DNA of 64,000 bases from assembly GCF_007752935.1 (NCBI RefSeq), contig NZ_CP036319.1:6614501-6678500 (forward strand), in the 5' to 3' direction. The first letter of the stretch is position 1; every line of letters starts with the position of its first letter. The notes under the pieces are model-generated. The model worked only from the letters and a program-made list of their open reading frames with translations, made no database searches and had not been told where the DNA came from. Both the position numbers and the translations under genes were made by a program. Shown one piece after another: positions 57,543-64,000 of the stretch. Origin of the DNA: Crateriforma conspicua. GTDB taxonomy: Bacteria > Planctomycetota > Planctomycetia > Pirellulales > Pirellulaceae.

Positions 57543-58235
57543 CGAAGGCGGGGGCTACCGGGGCGCAAGGGGATGCACCGGAGGCGGGGGGTGGGGATCA
57601 ACACAGGCGGGAATTGTCCGCGCCAGCCCTGTGTAACAACCGCCTAACGGAGGCCAAGGCAACACAACACGGGCGACAACGGGACACGACCGCACGATAG
57701 TGGCTTCGCACGGAATTCACAAGTTGAATCTTGCGACCTGTCGTTTACGTCTTTTCGGTCTTCGAGACCGCTGCGTTTTCTGAAATTCGCCCTCCACCGA
57801 GCGTCGCAATCACGGCACCAGGAATCTCCGCTGCGGGCCCATCACCGCGACAAGACCCGATTTTTGGGCATGGGTTTTGCGACCGTCAGAACCGACAGTT
57901 TTGATGCCGTTTACTTCACAAATTCACGTTTGTCGCACGGTGGAACCATCGATCGTTGGAATGCCCGAACGCCCTTGCGTTTGCCCTTAAACACAATGGC
58001 GCCAGATCCGGCTTTTCCGACGGCGGACAACCGCCAAAAGATAGGTTGAGGTGACCGGCCCGAACGCCGATTTTTTGAAAGGAACATAACGTCGCACCGG
58101 AGTCACGGGTTTCACACGATTCCCAGGCTTCCATCGCGACGCGACCGTTTCCCTTTCAGACGTGACGCGAACCGAACGACCGGAAACCGCAACTTTTCTC
58201 TCCCTCTTTTCTGTTTTGTTTCAGTCGAGAAAGCC
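57543..58235. other. Divergent intergenic region of the opg locus
   Basis: The 693-bp gap between the divergent glycoamylase and 169-aa genes should hold both promoters. I found no convincing coding frame, riboswitch-like structure or repeated site. This is the longest gene-free stretch outside the island. Confidence 0.4.
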
Positions 58236-58745
58236 ATGAATTTGACGACCGAACCGACTGGCGCCCTGACCATTGCCCCCCCGGCCGCCGATGCCCGGAC
58301 AAGCGATTCGCCGGTATCCGCGATCGATCGCGCCCTGATCGCCGCCGCGAATTACTTGCGCCACTGCGGCATCCATCACCCTGATGTTTTGCGTGATGAA
58401 TGCCACCGCTTGGTCGAAACCGCCCGCCAACGCTTGAGCGCCGGCGGCGACGCGGGATCAATCGACGAAGAACGACTGCCCGGCCTGACGCTGGACCTGG
58501 CTTTCGAAGCCGTCGCCACCAAACACCATCAAACGTCTACTCCGACGCAACAAGTTGTCATTCCCACGATCCAGCCCCGCGCGCTGGTCACCAACACGAC
58601 GCCCGGTCTGATCGGACCGCTGCGGATCGATTGGTGGGTGGCGCGTCTGCAATCGACCACGCTGGGACGCTGGATTCTGTCGACCGGTTCCGTTCGCGTT
58701 CCTTCGAACCACTGGAGTCACGATGACGCGCGACACAGCAAGTGA
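58236..58745 (+). CDS. Small protein of unknown function preceding opgH
   Basis: A 169-aa soluble-looking protein with helical segments (VSAIDRALIAAANYLRHCGIH, DVLRDECHRLVETARQRL) and no recognisable domain. Its end overlaps the opgH start by 23 bp, so it is almost certainly in the same operon. The overlap and same orientation suggest a role with OpgH, e.g. regulation of the synthase, which is inference. The ATG at 58236 gives the full product. Confidence 0.6.
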   Translation: MNLTTEPTGALTIAPPAADARTSDSPVSAIDRALIAAANYLRHCGIHHPDVLRDECHRLVETARQRLSAGGDAGSIDEERLPGLTLDLAFEAVATKHHQTSTPTQQVVIPTIQPRALVTNTTPGLIGPLRIDWWVARLQSTTLGRWILSTGSVRVPSNHWSHDDARHSK

Positions 58746-60768
58746 AGCCGCCGGCACCCGCGCGGCGCGTTGGCTGATCGGCGCCGCCACGTTTGTGCTG
58801 TCGGTCCTGGGCATTGCCGCCTATGTCCGCAGCGTCGCGTCGGGCGGACCGGACCGTGGATTTGATGGGGGCGAACTCGGTTTTTGGGATGCGGCATCGG
58901 CGGCCCTGTTCGCCGTTCTGTGGACCTGGATCGCGTTTTCATTTTGTGTCGCGACCTTTGGGTTTTGTCGCCGCATCTTTTCCGCTTCGCGCCCGACGTG
59001 GTCCCGCGACGGATCACCGGAAACGTCGCTGAAGACCGCGGTGCTGGTCCCGGTGTACAACGAATCGCCCGACGACGTGTTCGCGCGGATCGAAGCGATG
59101 ATGCGCGGAATCGCCCGCGAATCAGCCCAGAATCCCGGTATCGAATTTGACTTTTTCGTGCTCAGCGACAGCACCAACGTCGACACTTGGTTGGCCGAAG
59201 AACAGACGTGGGCAAACCTGCGAGACCGTTTGCCGGCCGATGTGTCCCAGGTGTGCCGTGTGTTCTATCGACACCGCAATGAAAACAAGGGTCGCAAAGC
59301 GGGCAACATTGCCGACTTTTGCCACCGTTGGTCGCAGCCCTATCCTTTCATGATCGTGCTGGACGCCGATAGTTTGATGGCCCCATCGACGATGTTCGAA
59401 ATGACACGGCGAATGGACGGCGATCCGGAACTCGGCATCTTACAAGTTCCACCCGCACCGATCGGACGCGCGTCCCTGTTCGCACGTCTTCAGCAGTTTG
59501 CCGCGCAGGCGTACGGCCCGGTCTTTGTCGAAGGCTTCGACGCCTGGGCAGGCGATCAAGGCAATTACTGGGGACACAACGCGATCATTCGCGTCGAAGC
59601 GTTCTGTCAGTGCTGTGATTTGCCCGTGCTGCCCGGGCAAGCGCCGCTGGGCGGTGAAATCCTGTCGCACGATTTTGTCGAAGCCGCATTGATGGTTCGC
59701 CGGGGCTGGAAAGTTCGCTTGGCCACCGATCTGGCCGGCAGCTACGAAGAATGCCCGACGACGCTGACCGATTACGCCCAGCGCGACCAGCGTTGGTGCC
59801 AAGGTAATTTGCAACACAGCCGATTGGTGGTCAGCGAAGGCTTTCACCCGGTCAGCCGGCTGCACTTCGCCAGCGGCGTGATGTCCTATGTGGCATCGCC
59901 GCTTTGGATCCTGTTCACCGTGACATGCTTGGCCGGATGGGCGTTCGATCAGCCGGCCGCTTCGGCGGATTGGTTCGACCGATTTGGACGCTTCGCGTTG
60001 TTCGGCGCCGCGATGGTCATGCTGTTGATTCCCAAAGCCTATGGCGTGACGGAAATCTGGCTGTCGGGACGTTCCGCGCAATTTGGCGGTGCAATTCGAG
60101 TGGCGCTGTCCGCGGTTTTGGAAACCGTCATGTCGGTGCTGCTGTCGCCCATCATGGCGGTGCTGCACAGCCGATTCGTCGTCTCCACACTTCGCGGCCG
60201 CAAGGTCCACTGGGGCGCCCAACAGCGTGACGAACACGGCGTGACGTTAGGACAAGCGGCCGGCGATTTCGGCGGCATGACGGCGATCGGCATCCTGGCC
60301 ACCGCCGTGGTCGCCTACGCCGCCCCGCCTCTGTTGCCTTGGTTCGTTCCGATCTTGGCCGGTTGGTTGTTGGCGATCCCGCTGGCGATGATGTTGGGCA
60401 GTCGAGGCCTTGGCGTTGCGATGCAGCGTTTGGGACTGTTGATCATCCCAGAGGAAACCGATTCGCCACGGCTGTACGACGATTTCAAAGTCGCGTTGGA
60501 TCAAAACGTTTCACCGAAACAGGACACTGCACCGGAGCGTGCGTTGCACCGACTGTTGCGTGATCCCGCGTTTCTGCTGACCCACCAACAAGTCGTCTCG
60601 GCCAGCGAAAGTGCGGTCACGTTGTCCGACGAAGACCGACATGAAGTGCTGCGGCACTACGACATCGGCGTCGACGAAATCCCGGCACCACTGCAGCGGC
60701 GCATGCTGTGCGACGTCGGGCTGCTGCGGCAAATGCACGTCGGCAGCCTGTCACGCCTCAGCGCCTAA
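58723..60768 (+). CDS. opgH: Glucan glucosyltransferase OpgH/MdoH
   Basis: OpgH is the membrane GT2 enzyme that makes the beta-1,2 backbone of osmoregulated periplasmic glucans from UDP-glucose. The 681-aa protein has two N-terminal helices, the cytoplasmic GT2 domain with VLVPVYNESPDDVFARI, KGRKAGNIADF and the metal-binding LDADSL (about 213-216), then GGEILSHDFVEA and the QRDQRWCQGNLQH processivity motif, and C-terminal membrane helices. It is shorter than E. coli OpgH (847 aa) because the N-terminal region is smaller. The start is the ATG at 58723, which overlaps the preceding gene. Confidence 0.93.
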   Translation: MTRDTASEAAGTRAARWLIGAATFVLSVLGIAAYVRSVASGGPDRGFDGGELGFWDAASAALFAVLWTWIAFSFCVATFGFCRRIFSASRPTWSRDGSPETSLKTAVLVPVYNESPDDVFARIEAMMRGIARESAQNPGIEFDFFVLSDSTNVDTWLAEEQTWANLRDRLPADVSQVCRVFYRHRNENKGRKAGNIADFCHRWSQPYPFMIVLDADSLMAPSTMFEMTRRMDGDPELGILQVPPAPIGRASLFARLQQFAAQAYGPVFVEGFDAWAGDQGNYWGHNAIIRVEAFCQCCDLPVLPGQAPLGGEILSHDFVEAALMVRRGWKVRLATDLAGSYEECPTTLTDYAQRDQRWCQGNLQHSRLVVSEGFHPVSRLHFASGVMSYVASPLWILFTVTCLAGWAFDQPAASADWFDRFGRFALFGAAMVMLLIPKAYGVTEIWLSGRSAQFGGAIRVALSAVLETVMSVLLSPIMAVLHSRFVVSTLRGRKVHWGAQQRDEHGVTLGQAAGDFGGMTAIGILATAVVAYAAPPLLPWFVPILAGWLLAIPLAMMLGSRGLGVAMQRLGLLIIPEETDSPRLYDDFKVALDQNVSPKQDTAPERALHRLLRDPAFLLTHQQVVSASESAVTLSDEDRHEVLRHYDIGVDEIPAPLQRRMLCDVGLLRQMHVGSLSRLSA

Positions 60769-60784
60769 TCCCCCAACCCGCCGT

Positions 60785-60977
60785 CCGTCAGGCCTCGGGA
60801 CCCCATCCCGCAATCCGCCATCCGCCCTCGGACCACCTCATCCCCGTGAGCCGCCGGCCGTCAGGCCTCGGGCCCTGCCATCCCCCAATCCGCCATCCCC
60901 CAATCCGCCATCCCCCAATCCGCCGTCCGCCCTCGGACCACCGCACCCCCGTGAGCCGCCGGCCGTCAGGCCTCGGG
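60785..60977. repeat. Cluster of REP-like GC-rich intergenic repeats
   Basis: CCGTCAGGCCTCGGG occurs three times (60785-60799, 60858-60872, 60963-60977). A 15-bp unit GCCATCCCCCAATCC is repeated in tandem three times (60877-60921). The longer unit around the first motif has imperfect dyad symmetry. The cluster lies between the convergent ends of opgH and the DUF11 gene. Confidence 0.85.
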
Positions 60978-61018
60978 ACCCCATCCCACAACCCCCCGGC
61001 CTTCCTCGGGCCAACCCA

Positions 61019-64000
61019 TCAACGCGCCAAAAACAACCGCTTGGTCAACAACCGCGGCGCCCGGATCAACAACTCGAACCGGTCGTCTTCATCCACTCCG
61101 CCGTTGCCCGGCGTGCTGTCGATGTCCACCTGATCCGCCGCCACCACCTCGATCGGCATCGTTTTAACGCCGCGTTCATCGACCACCGCAACGAACGTCA
61201 GTGTCGCCGATTGGCCCGCCGCCAGCGAACCCAGATTCCACGTCCCGCTGGCGGTGTCATAGGCCCCACGTCCCGCCTGGACACTGACCAATGACATGCC
61301 ATCGGGCAACATCGTTTCCAACACCAGCCCGGTCGCCCCGTCGGGTCCGTCGTTGGTCGCGGTGAATTCGATCGTCACACGGTCGCCTTCCAGTGGTTCA
61401 TCGTTGTCGATCGTGCCGGTCACCGACACGTCGATCAGCACCGGCGTGACGGCCGCCTCGTCCAAATCGTCCTCGCCGACCACCCCGTTGCCCGGCGTGC
61501 TGTCGGGATCGAACTGGCGAACCGAACTGACCTCCGCCGTCACGGACTGAACGTCCCGACCGTCGATAGTGGTCAGCAATCGCAACGTCGCGGCGGACCC
61601 GTTGGCAAGTGAATCGACCGACCACTGACCGGTCGCCGGGTCGTAGGTGCCGACCGACGGTTGAGCTTCGGCAAACACCAATCCGGCGGGCAACACGGTC
61701 GAAACCACGACGTCCGTTGCCGCATCGGGGCCCGCATTGTCCAGGGTGACCGTAAAGATCACGGGATCGCCTTGGTTGGCCGAGGTCCGATCGGCGGCCA
61801 CCGCGACGGAAAGATCGGCCACCTGCGTTTCCAAGTCGACGCGTGCGAAATCGTCTTCCGCCTCCTCGTCGTTGTCGGGCGTGCTGTCGGCATCAGGCTG
61901 ATCCGCCGCGACGACTTCGGCCACGTTCGACGCCGCGGCGACGTCCCCGACGAGTGCTTCGATCGCCAACGTGACTTCGCCACCGGAATCAAGCGAATCG
62001 ATCGTCCACAGACCCGACAGCGGGCTGTAATTGCCGACACTTGCCAAGGCGTTTTCAAAAGTCAACGAATCGGGCAACACATCGCGGACCTGAACCCCCG
62101 TGGCCCGGGACGGTCCGTCGTTACTCAATCGCAACGTGAACGTCACACGCTGGCCTCGTGTGGGCCGCGCGTCGTCGACGTCTTTGGACAGGGCCAAATC
62201 GACCAATTGAGGCGACAATGAAACGGTGGCGTAGTCGTCTTCGTCATCCAATCCGTTGTCCGGTGTGCTGTCGGGATCAAACTCGCTGGACTGAATGATC
62301 TCCGCCGCATTGATCTTTTCGCCGACCGAATCCGCCGTGACGCGAATCTGTAGTGTCGCCGTCTGCGAAGCAGCCAATGCGGGTATCGACCACTGGCCGT
62401 TGGACGCGTTGTACGAACCGGAACTCGCCGTTGCACCGGAGAAACCCAGGCCACTGGGCAAGACATCCCGGACGACGATCGATTCGGCCGCATCAGGTCC
62501 GTCGTTCCGAATTTCCAGGGTAAAGACGGCTTCTTCGCCGACCCCCGGCGTCGCGTTGTCGACGGTCTTGGTCAGCGACAGATCGGCCTCTTGAGTCACC
62601 AGAGTCACGTCCGCCTGATCATCTTCGCCGTCGACGTCGTTGTCCGGCGTGCTGTCACGATCCAGTTGGTCCGCCGCGATCACTTCCGCCTGGTTGATCA
62701 GCGTTCCCGGTGAATCCACCAAGACCTCCAGTTGCAACGTCGCCGATCCGCCGACGTCGACCTGCGGCACCGACCACACGCCGCTTGCCGCGTTAAACGA
62801 TCCCTGCGATTCATTCACGCTGACCAAGGTCACCCCGTCGGGCAGTCGGTCACGAATCTGGACACCGGTGGCGGGATCGTCGCCGTCATTGCGAACCGTC
62901 ACGGTGTAGGTGACCGTGCCGCCGACCGATGGTGCCGCGTCACTGACCGTCTTTTCCAACGACAGATCGATCGCCATCGGCGTGATCGTGGCTTGATCAA
63001 AATCGTCTTCGTCGGGATTGCGGTTGCCCGGCGTCGAATCACTGTCCGCTTGGCCCGCCGCGGTGATCTCCGCCGTATTGGTTTTCGCCGCCAAAGGATC
63101 CGCCGCATCGGCACTGACGCGACCGCGCAGACCCAGCGTTGCGGTGGATCCGACCGCTAAGTTGCCGATCGTCCAAATGCCGGTCGTGGCGTTGTAGCTG
63201 CCCTGGCTCAGACTGTTGCTGATGTATTCGATCCCCTCGGGCAGCAAATCCGTGACCTCCACGCCGACCGCCGGATCGGGCCCGCCGTTGGTCACCGTCA
63301 GATCGAAGATGACCACGTCGCCGACATTCGGTCGGTCGTTGTCGACACCCTTGACCAGACTCAAATCTGACACCGGCGTCCGTACGGTCACCGCATCCTG
63401 ATCGTCTTCAGCTGCAACGTTGTTGTCCGGAGTGCTGTCGACATCGGGCTGGTCCGCCGCGATGACCTCCGCAACATTTTCGATCTCCAAGATCTGATCG
63501 ACCCGGACGACCACGTCGATCGTCGCGGTACCGCCGACCGCCAAATCGCCCACGGTCCAAATACTGGTCGACGTGTTCAAACTGCCCTGCGACGGCGACG
63601 TGCCGCGGGGCGTCAAACCGGCCGGCAAGATGTCGCGAACTTGGACGCCCGTCGCCGGTGATACGCCGTCGTTGCGAACCGTGATCGTGAACGTGATTTC
63701 GTCACCGACATTCGGCGCGGCGTTGTCGACGGTCTTGGTCAACGACAAATCGATTTGCTGGCCACGAACGCCAACCGTCGCCAGATCGTCTTCGGACACA
63801 CTGCCGTTCCCAGGCGTTGAATCAGGGTCGCGTTGGTCGGCCGCGGTGATCTCCGCCGTGTTGGTCAAAGCGTCGGTTGATGTCACGGTCGCGATCAGAT
63901 TCAGCGTGCCGGTCGCGCCACTGGCGATCTGGCCCGCGGTCCACAAGCCCGTGGCCGCGTTGTAAGTCCCCTGCCCCGGCGTCGCGCTGACAAAGTTCAA
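61019..64000 (-). CDS. Giant DUF11 repeat cell-surface protein (N-terminus off right edge)
   Basis: Only the last 993 residues are in the window; the start lies beyond 64000. The visible part has eight beta-sandwich repeats of about 120-130 aa. Each has DLSLTKTVDNAxPNVGDxVTFT-like starts and NDGPxxATGVQVRDxLPxGL motifs (DUF11/conserved repeat domain) and ends in an Asp-rich tail motif DQxDxDSTPxNxxxxEDD. The tail motif resembles a calcium-binding loop. The C-terminus is a short basic-hydrophobic LTKRLFLAR. Probably a large extracellular or surface protein. Confidence 0.9.
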   Translation of the reverse strand: MNFVSATPGQGTYNAATGLWTAGQIASGATGTLNLIATVTSTDALTNTAEITAADQRDPDSTPGNGSVSEDDLATVGVRGQQIDLSLTKTVDNAAPNVGDEITFTITVRNDGVSPATGVQVRDILPAGLTPRGTSPSQGSLNTSTSIWTVGDLAVGGTATIDVVVRVDQILEIENVAEVIAADQPDVDSTPDNNVAAEDDQDAVTVRTPVSDLSLVKGVDNDRPNVGDVVIFDLTVTNGGPDPAVGVEVTDLLPEGIEYISNSLSQGSYNATTGIWTIGNLAVGSTATLGLRGRVSADAADPLAAKTNTAEITAAGQADSDSTPGNRNPDEDDFDQATITPMAIDLSLEKTVSDAAPSVGGTVTYTVTVRNDGDDPATGVQIRDRLPDGVTLVSVNESQGSFNAASGVWSVPQVDVGGSATLQLEVLVDSPGTLINQAEVIAADQLDRDSTPDNDVDGEDDQADVTLVTQEADLSLTKTVDNATPGVGEEAVFTLEIRNDGPDAAESIVVRDVLPSGLGFSGATASSGSYNASNGQWSIPALAASQTATLQIRVTADSVGEKINAAEIIQSSEFDPDSTPDNGLDDEDDYATVSLSPQLVDLALSKDVDDARPTRGQRVTFTLRLSNDGPSRATGVQVRDVLPDSLTFENALASVGNYSPLSGLWTIDSLDSGGEVTLAIEALVGDVAAASNVAEVVAADQPDADSTPDNDEEAEDDFARVDLETQVADLSVAVAADRTSANQGDPVIFTVTLDNAGPDAATDVVVSTVLPAGLVFAEAQPSVGTYDPATGQWSVDSLANGSAATLRLLTTIDGRDVQSVTAEVSSVRQFDPDSTPGNGVVGEDDLDEAAVTPVLIDVSVTGTIDNDEPLEGDRVTIEFTATNDGPDGATGLVLETMLPDGMSLVSVQAGRGAYDTASGTWNLGSLAAGQSATLTFVAVVDERGVKTMPIEVVAADQVDIDSTPGNGGVDEDDRFELLIRAPRLLTKRLFLAR

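Noticed and set aside
1-64000. tRNA, rRNA and CRISPR features
   Set aside because: I saw no clover-leaf-like sequence with a T-arm GTTCGAATC core, no rRNA conserved stretch and no regularly spaced repeats of 25-40 bp.

Overview
The window is bacterial DNA of roughly 57-60% GC by eye and looks like a chromosomal segment of a planctomycete, most likely a Rhodopirellula-like member of Pirellulales. I infer this from several hallmarks seen together: a DUF1559 prepilin-like protein with a GFTLVELLVVIAVIG start, a DUF11 repeat protein with Asp-rich DSTPxN motifs, a DUF1573 secreted protein, Tat-exported Gfo/Idh/MocA and glycosidase proteins, many large secreted hypotheticals, and CxxC-type ribosomal protein L28. 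No rRNA, tRNA or CRISPR was found.

Layout. 1-6.25 kb: flagellar basal-body operon on the minus strand, in transcription order flgB-flgC-fliE-fliF-fliG-fliH-fliI (fliI runs off the left edge), headed by a small degenerate histidine-kinase-type ATPase domain. 6.9-11.4 kb: three more minus-strand genes (secreted hypothetical, FlgN-like coiled-coil protein, very large TPR protein). 11.9-21.6 kb, plus strand: DoxX-like membrane protein, Tat-exported Gfo/Idh/MocA oxidoreductase with a strong terminator, an RND efflux pair (adaptor and pump), and a secreted glycoside-hydrolase-like protein. 21.6-24.5 kb, minus: ABC-F (Uup-type) ATPase and a COG4586-type ABC ATPase. 24.7 kb: ispF. 25.2-32.6 kb, minus: four-gene Gld-like ABC export cluster (large membrane protein, ATPase, permease, HEAT-repeat protein). 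32.9-35.0 kb: cysS and ruvC.

35.0-40.1 kb is an accessory island lying exactly between ruvC and ruvA. It looks AT-richer and carries three secreted-protein genes on the minus strand (DUF1573 protein, Cys-rich 152-aa protein, 317-aa protein). The third gene is broken by a complete IS3-family (IS407-type) element of 1289 bp with a 4-bp CTTT target duplication. Removing the element and one repeat restores one continuous 317-aa reading frame.

40.1-51.3 kb: ruvA, a PAS/LuxR-type regulator, a secreted thioredoxin-like protein, a DapA/NanA-family aldolase, a Pro-rich secreted protein, an NhaC-type antiporter, gatC, rpmB, a lipoprotein, a DUF1559 protein and clpX with an intrinsic terminator. 51.7-54.2 kb: small SHOCT-like membrane protein, TIM-barrel isomerase-like protein and a UbiA/EboC-like prenyltransferase. 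54.3-60.8 kb: an osmoregulated periplasmic glucan locus: opgG and a PF10091 glycoamylase/GH144-like hydrolase on the minus strand, then a 169-aa protein overlapping opgH on the plus strand. 61.0-64.0 kb: the C-terminal part of a giant DUF11 repeat protein, separated from opgH by a cluster of GC-rich REP-like repeats.

How parts fit together: the left edge builds the flagellar rod, MS-ring, switch and export ATPase. The opg locus has both the synthase (OpgH) and candidate beta-1,2-glucan-processing enzymes (OpgG and the glycoamylase). The ABC cluster resembles gliding or auxiliary ABC-2 exporters. cysS/ruvC, ruvA, ispF, gatC/rpmB and clpX are housekeeping genes. Functional calls rest on motif recognition from sequence alone; no database search was run.
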